This document shows positions 19,352 to 28,483 of a stretch of DNA of 64,000 nt, one piece after another (within the stretch, counting starts at the first letter, position 1; each line of letters begins with the position of its first letter). The notes beneath the pieces were generated by a model. It was not told the DNA's origin. It worked only from the letters and a program-made list of their open reading frames with translations, and did not search any database. The position numbers were made by a program, and so were the translations under genes. Source of the DNA: Paenibacillus paridis (GTDB taxonomy: Bacteria > Bacillota > Bacilli > Paenibacillales > Paenibacillaceae). The DNA lies in NCBI RefSeq assembly GCF_006345825.1, contig NZ_VCIX01000082.1:186001-250000 (forward strand), in the 5' to 3' direction.

Positions 19352-20254
19352 TCACTTGATGCCCGAGTGGGCCATCGTCATCAGCACTTGGCGCTGAAAC
19401 AATAGAAATATAATTAAATTAGGCAAAAATATCATTAAGCTGGCTGCGGCCGCTATCCCTTGCCCAACGACCCCATTGGCAAGTCCTCCGGTTAGTGTGG
19501 CAACGTAATAAGGGAGCGTTTTCAAAGATTCCACCTGAACATAATAATTCGACGTCTCCGTCTGGGACCATGACATCTGGAAAGCCAAAATGGCAACGGT
19601 CGCCACAGCAGGCATACAGACAGGCAAGACAATGCGATAAAATATTTTCCATTCCTTGGCTCCGTCTATTTTAGCTGCTTCTATGAGCGCATTTGGAATT
19701 TGGTCTATGAACTGCCTCATTAAGAAAACGCCTACCGGCATCGCGACTAGCGGCCAAATATGGGAGAAATACGTGTTCATAATGCCCAGTTCGGAGATAA
19801 GGATGAACCGCGGTATGACCACCGCCTCCGGAGCGAACATTAGCGAGATAATAATGAGTCCAAAGAATACGCTCGATCCAGGAAACTTATGTTTCGAGAA
19901 CGCATATGCCGCCATTGCGCTTATAAGAACGGCAGCAGCAACTGTAACTCCGGTCGTAAACACACTATTAAAGAAATAACGGGAAAATGGGATAGACATT
20001 TTCTGAGCATTTAAAAACAATTGCCGAAAATTAAACAAGGTTGGATGTTCGGCCAAAAATCTTGGCGGATACATGAACAGCTCATTTATTGGCTTAAAGG
20101 CGTGATTAACTATGAATACAAGGGGCAGCAGCATGAACACGGCCAGCAGCGTCAATCCGATAAAAGCGCTTATCAAGAAATAATCCGGTTTCGAACGCTT
20201 TAGCCGCTTTACAAAACGGGCAAATCTATTTTTTTTAGCTAGATCAGCAGACAC
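19352..20254 (-). CDS. Carbohydrate ABC transporter permease, MalG type (first importer)
   Basis: A 300-residue inner-membrane permease with six transmembrane segments and the EAA loop EAAKIDGAKEW near residue 202. The GTG start lies two bases after the stop of its MalF-type partner and is preceded by AAGGGGGA. It forms the first permease pair of the operon, next to the CBM-fused binding protein. Confidence 0.9.
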   Translation of the reverse strand: MSADLAKKNRFARFVKRLKRSKPDYFLISAFIGLTLLAVFMLLPLVFIVNHAFKPINELFMYPPRFLAEHPTLFNFRQLFLNAQKMSIPFSRYFFNSVFTTGVTVAAAVLISAMAAYAFSKHKFPGSSVFFGLIIISLMFAPEAVVIPRFILISELGIMNTYFSHIWPLVAMPVGVFLMRQFIDQIPNALIEAAKIDGAKEWKIFYRIVLPVCMPAVATVAILAFQMSWSQTETSNYYVQVESLKTLPYYVATLTGGLANGVVGQGIAAAASLMIFLPNLIIFLLFQRQVLMTMAHSGIK

Positions 20255-20256
20255 GA

Positions 20257-21243
20257 TTATTCGTCCCCCTTAGTGCCAAATAGTTGAATGGAGAATCTGG
20301 AGGCTCCATACATAATGGCAAGCAGAATAACGCTTAGTGCCGCAGCATAACCAATCTCATATCGAATAAATGCAAAGTCATCAATATGGTTAATGATGAG
20401 GTGACCGGAGTATTGCGGCGTAATTTTCTGTCCGGTTGACTGAGCCAGAATCGAGCCGATCATCCCAGCCTTTAGTGTACCGACAACAGCCATAATTGCG
20501 CCAAACAGCATCTGAGGCTTGATCGCTGGTATGATGATATAGATGATTTCCTGCAAGCGGTTCGAGATCCCGTCAATAGAGCCCGCTTCAAGCATCTCCT
20601 CGTTAATGGTTTGCAGCCCGGCGAGCATAGCCAAGAATCCGACGCCCATGCTCGACCAAAGCGAGATCACAATCATAATATTCATGAACAATCTCGGATC
20701 TTTAAGCCATAGCTGTGGAGTATCGATAATCCCAAAGGACAAAAGCAAGTTATTCAGATAACCGACACTATCCCCGCTGAACAAAACGACCCATACCACA
20801 ACCATGGCAACTCCGCCTGCTAGAGAAGGAGCATAGATGGCCAATGTAAAGTAGTCCCTGATTTTCTTAGGCAGCTGATGAATCAGCCAGGCAAGAAAAA
20901 AGGATAGCGCATAGCCGCCTGGCCCAACAATAATCGCAAACTTAAACGTATTAGGAATAGCGTTCTGGAGAAAGATACGGTCTTGCGACAATATCGCCAA
21001 AAAATTGTTCCAACCGTTAAAGCGGGGCCTCGACACCGCATCAAATGAGAAAAACGATAGGATGACTGCCGCCAGCACCGGAACAACAATAAAAATGATA
21101 AAACTGATCATGAACGGAGCAATGAACAAGTAAGACGCGCGGTGTTTCCACAGGGAAGAAACCCATTTAGGCTTACGGCTTAACGGACCAGCCGTCTTCG
21201 GCTGCTGCAGATCCTCGGCAGTTTTCAGTATCATGCTCACCAT
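20257..21243 (-). CDS. Carbohydrate ABC transporter permease, MalF type (first importer)
   Basis: A 328-residue permease with a cytoplasmic N-terminus of about 35 residues and six hydrophobic segments. Its EAA loop, EAGSIDGISNRLQ, departs from the usual form: the second Ala is Gly and the stretch before the conserved Pro is very hydrophobic (IIYIIIP). The ATG overlaps the stop of the CBM-binding protein gene as TAATG and has AGGAGG close by. It pairs with the MalG-type gene immediately downstream. Confidence 0.88.
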   Translation of the reverse strand: MVSMILKTAEDLQQPKTAGPLSRKPKWVSSLWKHRASYLFIAPFMISFIIFIVVPVLAAVILSFFSFDAVSRPRFNGWNNFLAILSQDRIFLQNAIPNTFKFAIIVGPGGYALSFFLAWLIHQLPKKIRDYFTLAIYAPSLAGGVAMVVVWVVLFSGDSVGYLNNLLLSFGIIDTPQLWLKDPRLFMNIMIVISLWSSMGVGFLAMLAGLQTINEEMLEAGSIDGISNRLQEIIYIIIPAIKPQMLFGAIMAVVGTLKAGMIGSILAQSTGQKITPQYSGHLIINHIDDFAFIRYEIGYAAALSVILLAIMYGASRFSIQLFGTKGDE

Positions 21244-24176
21244 TACTCCTCCTGTTGTTCGATTAGCGGTAACACGTCAAGCGTTCGGACAATCTGGCCC
21301 TCTTCATCGCGGAACCCAAATTCAATCTGCTTGCGTGTCATCTCACGATTAATTTCAATAACGGCCTTCTCAAGCGCCTCGCGCGCATTTTTCCTGCTGC
21401 CAACAACGTCAATCCAGGCAAAATCCATTTGCCTTGCTGTGAAATATCCTCCCGGCACCTGAGGCATTTCTTGGTACCACTTCAACTGCTCTAGGATGAC
21501 CTTCAGTTGGTCCTTCGGCCACGGAAGCTGCTTGAAAGCATTCATATTTGCTGTATTCCAGCGGTATTCGGGACCATACATCGCTTCAATTTCATTGCCA
21601 AAACGCGACTGTATGCGCTCTGAAACCCACCACTCTAGGAATTGCCAAGCCTCATTCTTTTTCTCGGAAGCTTCGAAGATCACGCCTGCGAACAAGGCAC
21701 CTCCTGACCAATTGGCGATTGTTCCATCGCTTTGCTTCGTCCCTGGTATCATTGACATTTTCCACTTCCCAGCCAGCTCCGGGGCTCCAAACTGAATTTG
21801 TAAGTAAGTATTATAATCAATTACTCCGATCGGGATGTCCCCTAGGCGGAAGTGCGTATAGAAGCTAGGTACTTCCTTAGGCAATTGATATAGATTGAAC
21901 ATATCTGTCCACTGTTGGAAACCATTAAAAGCACCTTCCGAGCCAAGGGCGGACTGCATTCCATCCTTGGAATAGTAGCTGCCCCCGTTCTGCAGAATGA
22001 ACGGAGAGAAATCAGTAGGCGGCAAGTAAAAGTCGTAACCCTTCTGCTGCAAAGAAGGCAGTACTTTGACAAGATCATCCCATGTTTCTGGAGGTTCGAT
22101 ACCCAGTGAGTCCAGGATATCGGTCCGGTAAACCATGATATTGAAGGATTGCGTTTCCGGAAGTCCATAATCGTTGCCATCGTAATGCAATGCGCGAAGC
22201 GCACCCGGGAGAAACTGTGCCGCAGCTTGTTCATAACCAGGGAACTGATTAAGCTTAGCAAGTGCGCCTCTGGTTGCCAGATCAACCGGCAGAGCCTGAT
22301 CAACGCCAAGCGCTACGTCAGATTGAATGCCGGCAATATTGCCAAGTACGAACATCTGAGGATCAGGCACGATGTTCACATTGACTGCAATGCCTGTTTC
22401 TCTGGTGAAATCCTCGTCCGCAAGCTGTTGAATGAGATTAACGTAATCCCTTCCTCTATTCACCCAAACATCAATGGCTTTCGGATTGCTTCGGCGAAAA
22501 TCATAGTCCACTGTAAACGTCCGATAAAAACTTTTAAGGGTGTGCCCGATGCCATCCAAAAAGCTGGGAGCTGCTTTTGGAGCTGTTGCTCCCGGCTCAG
22601 CTACCCAGAAATAGTCTAGCAGCAGCGGCTGATCTAGAAGGCGATATGCCCAAAAACCTAGATTTTGCCGAAGGTTGGTAAAGCTAGCCAAACGATTTGG
22701 AATGTCCCGCGGATTGTCTTTCATTTTGGCAAAATCACGGACCGCCAATCTGATCGCACTCTCGATTTCGGAGCTGCCGGTTGTAATTAATTTCATCTCA
22801 TCAGCCAAATTGTTCAACTGCTCAATAATGGCGGCCAATTGATCGTCCAAATCCGGGATATATTTATCCAGCTGCCAGTCTCGGTTCACATCCACGGCAC
22901 TTCCGGATTTTTCAAAATTGCCAGTGACCTTTCTAATTTTCTGCTCTATCGTCCCCGCAAGGTCAATACTCGCCAGCAAACGGTCGTATGCTCCTTTGAC
23001 AGGCATTGCAGTAGCCGTCATTCGCAAAGTGTGAACGCCCTCGGTCAGGTAAATATCAAAAGGCTTCTCCTGCTGGTCGGAAAGCGTCAACCCACCCCAG
23101 CTCCACTTGGCGTTATAGGGAAAAGCGATATGGCGCAGCTCTTGGAATGGAGACAAGCCATCAATTTCTATAGTGCGATTTGCGTAGGAATTATTCAAAT
23201 ACGCTTGTAGAAATTTAAAGCCAATATGATAGAAACCGTCATGAGGAACCTCAAAGCTCCATTCTATCCACTCCCCGCTACTCCTGAATTGTTCCCCTCC
23301 GATCGTGTTGTATCGGATTAGGCCGTTGGTTTCAGGAGAAATAAGCGAAGTATCGATCGATTGCAGCGTCAGCGAAGTATTAGACTTGTAGCTCATCTTC
23401 TCCGCCTCATATATTTGATACCAATTACCCTCCGTTTTGTCTGCCGCTATAGAAGCTTCATAAGTCTTATAGTCTGGCAAATCAATCGGAGCTGCAATAT
23501 AGAGGGATTTCAAAGTGAGAGGCTCGCGGTCAGACGTCATTCGAATCGTATGCTTGCCTGCCGTCAAGCGGAATAAAAGCGGCGCTGCATCCGCCGTGTA
23601 ATCCGTGAGGAGTACATCCTTCCATCCCTTTTGTTCTATTGCCCGTGGCCGAATATCATTTCCGAAATCATCGCGCATAGGGGGATACGTTTCATCCGCA
23701 AATTTCCGCTTTAGAGTGATCCGCTCCGCCTCCGCATAAGGGGATATGCCATCGATTTCAAGCTTGCGGACCATATCAAGGCCGCTGTCATTGGCTGAAT
23801 CATAAATAAGCCCAATATGATAAAGCCCATCCTGCCCTACATTAATCTCCCATTCCAGCCAGCTCTCGCCTCCATTATCCTCCCAAAGCAGGCGATCCTC
23901 CCCTTGAACGTGAAAGTCCTCGGCGTTTGAGGAGCTGGCATAATCGATTGCCGAAATCTCGATTCGCTCGGTTCCTTTAACTGTTGGAGCTTGCTCCTGT
24001 TCGACTTTCCATTCTGCATAGGTTGTAATTCCGTCATCGATACTCGCAGGCGGCGCTTCTGCCACGCCCTCTCCCGTAACGATCGCACTGGATCCCGAAG
24101 CCACGCCTACCATGACTAAGAGAGTAAAAACGGCCATTAGTAGAATCAGGCTTCGCAGCCGAGCTCCTCCTAACAT
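21243..24176 (-). CDS. Solute-binding protein fused to two carbohydrate-binding modules
   Basis: A 977-residue protein, more than twice the length of ordinary family 1 sugar-binding proteins. An uncleaved or signal-type hydrophobic segment covers residues about 8-29 and there is no lipobox cysteine. Two similar beta-sandwich, CBM35/CBM6-like modules follow (about 50-235, with [16 protein letters not shown], and about 250-415, with [13 protein letters not shown]). A helical linker leads to a solute-binding domain at about 570-960 ([48 protein letters not shown]). The ATG overlaps the stop of the ATPase gene and has GGAGG seven bases before it. The design suggests that the importer captures or docks on polymer before uptake. 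Both parts are clear; sugar specificity is not. Confidence 0.85.
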   Translation of the reverse strand: MLGGARLRSLILLMAVFTLLVMVGVASGSSAIVTGEGVAEAPPASIDDGITTYAEWKVEQEQAPTVKGTERIEISAIDYASSSNAEDFHVQGEDRLLWEDNGGESWLEWEINVGQDGLYHIGLIYDSANDSGLDMVRKLEIDGISPYAEAERITLKRKFADETYPPMRDDFGNDIRPRAIEQKGWKDVLLTDYTADAAPLLFRLTAGKHTIRMTSDREPLTLKSLYIAAPIDLPDYKTYEASIAADKTEGNWYQIYEAEKMSYKSNTSLTLQSIDTSLISPETNGLIRYNTIGGEQFRSSGEWIEWSFEVPHDGFYHIGFKFLQAYLNNSYANRTIEIDGLSPFQELRHIAFPYNAKWSWGGLTLSDQQEKPFDIYLTEGVHTLRMTATAMPVKGAYDRLLASIDLAGTIEQKIRKVTGNFEKSGSAVDVNRDWQLDKYIPDLDDQLAAIIEQLNNLADEMKLITTGSSEIESAIRLAVRDFAKMKDNPRDIPNRLASFTNLRQNLGFWAYRLLDQPLLLDYFWVAEPGATAPKAAPSFLDGIGHTLKSFYRTFTVDYDFRRSNPKAIDVWVNRGRDYVNLIQQLADEDFTRETGIAVNVNIVPDPQMFVLGNIAGIQSDVALGVDQALPVDLATRGALAKLNQFPGYEQAAAQFLPGALRALHYDGNDYGLPETQSFNIMVYRTDILDSLGIEPPETWDDLVKVLPSLQQKGYDFYLPPTDFSPFILQNGGSYYSKDGMQSALGSEGAFNGFQQWTDMFNLYQLPKEVPSFYTHFRLGDIPIGVIDYNTYLQIQFGAPELAGKWKMSMIPGTKQSDGTIANWSGGALFAGVIFEASEKKNEAWQFLEWWVSERIQSRFGNEIEAMYGPEYRWNTANMNAFKQLPWPKDQLKVILEQLKWYQEMPQVPGGYFTARQMDFAWIDVVGSRKNAREALEKAVIEINREMTRKQIEFGFRDEEGQIVRTLDVLPLIEQQEE

Positions 24177-25285
24177 ATGACCGCCTCCGTCTCAGGATCG
24201 AAGAAGTGAACCCGCTCCATATCAGGTGATACGGTTAACATCTGCCCCTCTTCATGCTCCGTCCATGGATCGACTCGCATGACAAGCCTGTGATCCTTAT
24301 TATGCAAATACAAATAAGCATCCGAGCCCATATGCTCCCTTATATTCACCATCGTTTCGATCTTTGCGTGCTTATGCTTCTCCTGTTCCAGATCTTCCGA
24401 TTGATAGAGAATATTCTCCGCTCGAACGCCCATAATTATTTTTTTGCCTATGTAACGTTCTTGCAGCAGCCTCCTTCTGCCTTCCGGAATAAGCAGCACA
24501 TAACGTTTGGTTTCGAAATAGCATTGACCTTGAGTTATAACGATTTTTCCTGAAACAAAATTCATCGGCGGCGAGCCTATAAAACTAGCAACAAACATAT
24601 TGACCGGTTTATTGTATATTTCCTTAGGGGATGCAACTTGTTGAATAATCCCGCCTTTCATGACGACGATGCGCGTGCCCATGGTCATCGCTTCAACCTG
24701 ATCATGGGTAACATAAATCATCGTTGTGTTTAGCCGTCTGTATAGCTTGCCGATTTCCTCTCTCATCTGTACACGAAGTTTGGCATCCAAATTAGAGAGC
24801 GGCTCATCCATCAAAAACACTTCCGGCTCGCGTACGATTGCTCGTCCAAGCGCAACCCGTTGACGCTGCCCGCCCGACATTTGACTAGGAAGCTTATTTA
24901 GGTAAGATTCGATTTCCAGTACCTTGGCTGCGCGAATAACCCTTTCATGTATTTCGGCTTTAGCCATCTTGCGAAGCCGCAGTCCGAAAGCAATATTCTC
25001 GTATACGCTCATATGGGGATATAGGGCATAATTTTGAAAAACCATCGATATATTACGATCCTTCGAGGAAACATAATTAACCATACGGTCTCCGATATAA
25101 ATTTCGCCTTCACTGATATCCTCCAGCCCTGCCAACATCCTCAGAAGCGTGGACTTCCCACACCCGGACGGACCTACCAATACCAGAAACTCCCCATCCG
25201 CTACCTCTAGGTGAAAATCGTTCACGGAAAGGCGATGCTCCCCAGGGTATTGTTTGTTTATATGCTGAAACAGAACTCTGGCCAT
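24170..25285 (-). CDS. Sugar ABC transporter ATPase (MsmX/UgpC type)
   Basis: A 371-residue ATPase with Walker [10 protein letters not shown] (residues 38-46), the signature MSGGQRQRV near residue 137, Walker [13 protein letters not shown] near residue 158, the H-loop YVTHDQ, and a C-terminal TOBE/OB region beginning near residue 240. It is the only importer ATPase in the window, while four pairs of permeases are encoded (two in this operon, one in each of two other loci). In Bacillus such MsmX-type ATPases serve several importers, so this one, or one elsewhere in the genome, probably powers several systems. A strong GGAGGG precedes the ATG. Confidence 0.95.
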   Translation of the reverse strand: MARVLFQHINKQYPGEHRLSVNDFHLEVADGEFLVLVGPSGCGKSTLLRMLAGLEDISEGEIYIGDRMVNYVSSKDRNISMVFQNYALYPHMSVYENIAFGLRLRKMAKAEIHERVIRAAKVLEIESYLNKLPSQMSGGQRQRVALGRAIVREPEVFLMDEPLSNLDAKLRVQMREEIGKLYRRLNTTMIYVTHDQVEAMTMGTRIVVMKGGIIQQVASPKEIYNKPVNMFVASFIGSPPMNFVSGKIVITQGQCYFETKRYVLLIPEGRRRLLQERYIGKKIIMGVRAENILYQSEDLEQEKHKHAKIETMVNIREHMGSDAYLYLHNKDHRLVMRVDPWTEHEEGQMLTVSPDMERVHFFDPETEAVIC

Positions 25286-25371
25286 GTGTTATCCCTCCAT
25301 TGATGCTGCTCTTGTTTGCTTGAAGTCTCAAGAATAAATACCCGAGACCCCAAGCGAATAGGAGTATTTTG

Positions 25372-26745
25372 CTATTTTCCCAATTCTTCATTAACCTTTT
25401 GCATAGCTGCCGGGAAATAATCATAAGCGGATATTTCTTCTGTATATCCCTTATCTCCAGCCCAAGCATTAATAACCTCACTCACTTTCTCCCCGCCCTT
25501 CATCGTGATGGCCGGGTCGATCTCTCCGATCTTCGAAGCTAGAATAAGCGCTTCTTTGTTAATTTTGCCGTAAACCGGCAGCTGGTTAAAATAGTCTGTC
25601 AACTCCTGATTCGGAGTATTTAACAGCGTTCCGCCGGCATCAATGACCAGCTTCTGGCCTTCAACCGTTGCTGCCCAGAACTTCATGAATTCCCAAGCCA
25701 TTTCCTTGTGTTTGGAAGCTTTGGTCATCATCATTGGATTGACAAAGGACATCCCTACCTGCTTGGCAGTTCCCTTCGGCATAGGAGCGACATCCCAATC
25801 AAATTTCAACTGGTCATTGTAAGAAGCAATCAGTGGAGAAACATGCAGCATGAACAGCGACTGGCCATTCATCCACGTATCGCCTTCCACACCTGCTTCT
25901 GCAGCACGCTTAGTGTTCAGCATGATTCCGTCTTTGGATACCCAATCTAGCATCCACTGCAAATCATCGAGGACATCCTGGCTCGAGCCGTCAGCCAAAT
26001 TTTTCGTAAAATCCTCATTCATCATCCGATTGTGAGGTGCATGCCCATTCGCGTTAGGCAAAGTCGACGCCCCATATTGAAACCATAGGACTGTATTGGC
26101 AATCCCATATTCCTTCTCCGTTGGATTGGTAGCTGTTTTAGCCATGTTTTTGAGATCTTCCCAAGTCCAATCATTGGCTGGCGCTTCCAATCCATTTTTT
26201 TTCAAGAGATCTTTGTTATAATAGACTAGGAAAGTATCATTGCCTCGTGACAGTGCATACTGCTTTCCATCGACTTGGAAGGGCTCCAAAATTCCCGGAT
26301 TAAATTCATAAGACTTAAACTCTTCATCTTGATCGATGTAAGGCGTTAAATCTTCCGCAATATTTTGAGTGACATAGTCATAAAATGTGGCACCCCAATA
26401 TACGTCGATCGGGTTATTGCCGGCAATGGATTCTGTAACCGCTTTCATCATGTTGTCCTCTACAAAATTCCATTCCACTTTCACCCATGGATACTTTTTC
26501 TCAAACTCCCGTGCGATTTTGGTGAAACCTTCATTCTCAGCAGGTACCCAAGCTGCAAAGCGCAGCGTAATAGGCGTCTTATCCCACTCCTTTTCTTCCG
26601 CTGGAAGCTCGGATGCGCTGGGACTCGGTTGCCCCGATGGCTGTTCCGAAGTGCTCCCATTGTTGTTACTGCAGGACGAAACGGTAAATGCGACAACCAA
26701 TACAAGCGCCATTTGAATCATCTGTTTGAAAGCTAAGCTTTTCAA
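25372..26745 (-). CDS. Lipoprotein sugar-binding protein, family 1
   Basis: A 457-residue extracellular solute-binding protein. A lipoprotein signal ends at VSSC with Cys25, followed by a Ser/Asn/Gly/Pro-rich tether. The mature part has typical family 1 features: ITLRFAAWVPAENEGF, FEKKYPWVKVEW, NPIDVYWGATFYDY, YALSRGNDTFLVYYNKDLL and ANDWTWEDLKNMAKTA. Translation starts at a TTG (26743-26745) behind a run of eight G residues that forms the ribosome site. It is the first gene of the 20-kb operon, 86 bases before the ATPase gene, and thus likely the most highly expressed. A second binding protein, fused to CBMs, lies two genes downstream. Confidence 0.92.
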   Translation of the reverse strand: MKSLAFKQMIQMALVLVVAFTVSSCSNNNGSTSEQPSGQPSPSASELPAEEKEWDKTPITLRFAAWVPAENEGFTKIAREFEKKYPWVKVEWNFVEDNMMKAVTESIAGNNPIDVYWGATFYDYVTQNIAEDLTPYIDQDEEFKSYEFNPGILEPFQVDGKQYALSRGNDTFLVYYNKDLLKKNGLEAPANDWTWEDLKNMAKTATNPTEKEYGIANTVLWFQYGASTLPNANGHAPHNRMMNEDFTKNLADGSSQDVLDDLQWMLDWVSKDGIMLNTKRAAEAGVEGDTWMNGQSLFMLHVSPLIASYNDQLKFDWDVAPMPKGTAKQVGMSFVNPMMMTKASKHKEMAWEFMKFWAATVEGQKLVIDAGGTLLNTPNQELTDYFNQLPVYGKINKEALILASKIGEIDPAITMKGGEKVSEVINAWAGDKGYTEEISAYDYFPAAMQKVNEELGK

Positions 26746-26858
26746 AGTAACCCCCCCCTAACTAGATTAAGTTCAGAACACTTTAGTCCTACGAGTTGGC
26801 AAAGATAATATAAGCATGCTTGCCTGCGCCCCTCCGTTCATTTTACAATTATTTTTAT

Positions 26859-26903
26859 AAAGTATACAAAGCGAATTGTACTATATATATCTTGATTAAT
26901 CAA
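26859..26903 (-). promoter_or_regulatory. Promoter and proximal operator of the 20-kb operon
   Basis: On the minus strand TTGATT (26903-26898), a 17-base spacer and TACAAT (26880-26875) form a good promoter. The operator-like TTTGTATACTTT (26870-26859) begins four bases after the -10 box and would cover the start point. This matches the layout at the other regulon promoters. Confidence 0.6.
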
Positions 26904-26928
26904 CCTTTTTAATTATGATTCGCCAAGT

Positions 26929-26940
26929 ATGGTATACTTT
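26929..26940. promoter_or_regulatory. Distal operator copy
   Basis: The motif reads TATGGTATACTTT around 26928-26940. Its core GTATAC (26932-26937) is 70 bases centre-to-centre from the proximal operator and upstream of the -35 box. The near-equal spacing of 69 bases at the DUF5722/HAD promoters suggests paired sites. Confidence 0.45.
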
Positions 26941-27117
26941 AATTGAGAATGCTATAAATGCTGCTGCAATATAAGTTTTCCTTTGTCTCCCGCAATGGAG
27001 TTTATTTACATAGATGACGTCCTATTAAATGAACGATACCGCAGTGCGCTGTGGTACATGCTCAGCATCCCCTCTACCTAGAACATCCTACATCATTTGC
27101 AAAAATAGCATTTTAAC

Positions 27118-27146
27118 TTGCGCTCAATTCGATCGGAAAGTATACT
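27118..27146 (+). promoter_or_regulatory. Autoregulated promoter of the GntR/LacI-type regulator
   Basis: TTGCGC (27118-27123) and TATACT (27141-27146) are 17 bases apart. The operator-like AAAGTATACT (27137-27146) overlaps the -10 box, so the regulator would repress its own gene. An overlapping TATAAT at 27148-27153 is an alternative -10 box. Confidence 0.5.
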
Positions 27147-27171
27147 ATATAATCAAATGGAGTGATAAATT

Positions 27172-28281
27172 TTGAAAAAAAATGAAAAAGATCCTCTTTA
27201 CCAACAAATTGCAAACGAGCTAAGAGCAAAGATTATGCAAGGGAAATTAAAACCGAACGATCCGGTACCTAATCAAATTGAGCTTTCCAAACTATACAAA
27301 ATTAGCGAAATTACTTCTCGGAGAGCACTAACTGAGCTCGTTCAAGAAGGATTGATCTACAGAGTCCGCGGCAAAGGAACCTTCGTGAAGGAACGCTCCT
27401 TAAGCGGAGATGATGCGCATGCGGCTCCTTCCATTCAGCGCATCTACTTCATCTATTACAATGTTGATATTTCTTTCTTTAAGCATAAATTTTATAGCGA
27501 TCTCTTAGTTGGGCTGCAGGAAGAGTGCGATACAAACGGAATCGAGTTTTTTACCTATAAGCTTGGTCCTGATCTGCGGCTTCCGGATGACGCGAATGCC
27601 GGCTATGTCCTGATAACGCCTGCCGAGGTTCCGCTAGAGACGCTCCGGGCTTGGAAACAGGAGCAGCGCAAAATCGTAACCGTTCATTTTTACTATCCGC
27701 ATTTAAATATCCCTTACGTTATTATTGATAATTTAACTGGAGGGTATTTGGCAACGGAGCATTTATTGTCATTGGGACATCGACGCATAGGCATTATTTT
27801 GACGGCTTATTCGCAAAGCAATCTCAATCAGGAATTCTCCCTCCGTTTAGAAGGCTATCGCTTGGCGCTTTCGCAGCATGGCGTCGAATTTGATCCGAGT
27901 CTGGTTTGCATTGTGGAAGGAAAAGAGGAAGTCGAAGCCATGGGGGTTCAAGGGTTCAATCAATTAATGGACCTAGACCAACCGCCTACTGCTATATTTG
28001 CAACCAGTGACTATAAAGCGCACGGTGCTATGCAGGCCGCAAAGGATCGCGGCATGGAAATACCCGGAGACATCAGCTTCGTCGGGTATGACGATATTCT
28101 TGTAAGCCGCTTTACAAATCCTGGGCTGACTACCGTCAATCAGAATACGGAACTGCTTGGTAAACGAGCAGCCAAATTGCTCATATTCGATTGGCGAGAT
28201 GATGGTTTAGGCAATTTGAAGGATGAAATTGTCCCCAAACTCATCATAAGAAATAGTACAGAACCATTAAATTCAAAATAA
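27172..28281 (+). CDS. GntR-type DNA-binding, LacI-type effector transcriptional regulator
   Basis: A 369-residue regulator. Residues about 5-75 are a GntR winged helix (YQQIANELRAKIMQGKL, SRRALTELVQEGLIYRVRGKGTF). Residues about 90-360 are a periplasmic-binding-protein-like LacI/GalR effector domain (YVIIDNLTGGYLATEHLLSLGHRRIG, PTAIFATSDYKAHGAMQAA, ISFVGYDD). This is the same architecture as the arabinose repressor AraR of Bacillus, but the operator differs. The TTG start at 27172 has TGGAG nine bases upstream. It lies divergent to the 20-kb operon and upstream of a secreted protein gene, and AAGTATACTT-like sites occur at all these promoters, so it is the probable local repressor with a sugar as inducer. 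Confidence 0.9.
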   Translation: MKKNEKDPLYQQIANELRAKIMQGKLKPNDPVPNQIELSKLYKISEITSRRALTELVQEGLIYRVRGKGTFVKERSLSGDDAHAAPSIQRIYFIYYNVDISFFKHKFYSDLLVGLQEECDTNGIEFFTYKLGPDLRLPDDANAGYVLITPAEVPLETLRAWKQEQRKIVTVHFYYPHLNIPYVIIDNLTGGYLATEHLLSLGHRRIGIILTAYSQSNLNQEFSLRLEGYRLALSQHGVEFDPSLVCIVEGKEEVEAMGVQGFNQLMDLDQPPTAIFATSDYKAHGAMQAAKDRGMEIPGDISFVGYDDILVSRFTNPGLTTVNQNTELLGKRAAKLLIFDWRDDGLGNLKDEIVPKLIIRNSTEPLNSK

Positions 28282-28310
28282 TCCTTTTCATTTGCCTAGT
28301 TTCTCTCCCA

Positions 28311-28362
28311 AATAAGAAGCCTGCGGTTACTTGTTCATATAAGTAACCGCAGGCTTCTTATT
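28311..28362 (+). terminator. Terminator after the GntR/LacI regulator
   Basis: A perfect inverted repeat, AATAAGAAGCCTGCGGTTAC and its complement GTAACCGCAGGCTTCTTATT, with a short loop. The stem includes the A and T ends, giving a strong rho-independent terminator that separates the regulator from the next gene. Confidence 0.9.
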
Positions 28363-28397
28363 CATTCCATCAAGCTTTTGCCATCCCAATATATACA

Positions 28398-28447
28398 TTG
28401 ACAATTAACAATAAATTTTGTATAACATAATTGTTATAAGTATACTT
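28398..28447 (+). promoter_or_regulatory. Strong promoter with a perfect regulon operator
   Basis: TTGACA (28398-28403), 17 bases, TATAAC (28421-28426). The perfect palindrome AAGTATACTT lies at 28438-28447, at about +5 to +14. It is the cleanest copy of the motif and serves the secreted protein gene starting at 28484. Confidence 0.7.
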
Positions 28448-28483
28448 AAACGAATACATTATACCTAGGAGGTCTGTTAGCAA

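Larger units (their letters stand above)
26746..27171. other. Divergent regulatory region between the 20-kb operon and its regulator
   Basis: This 426-base gap has no gene. It holds three copies of the GTATAC-centred operator (26862, 26932, 27140), a minus-strand promoter for the operon and a plus-strand promoter for the regulator. The leader of the operon is about 120 bases and includes the C8 tract at 26751-26758 (G8 in the mRNA). The middle part (about 26945-27115) shows nothing recognisable. Confidence 0.7.
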
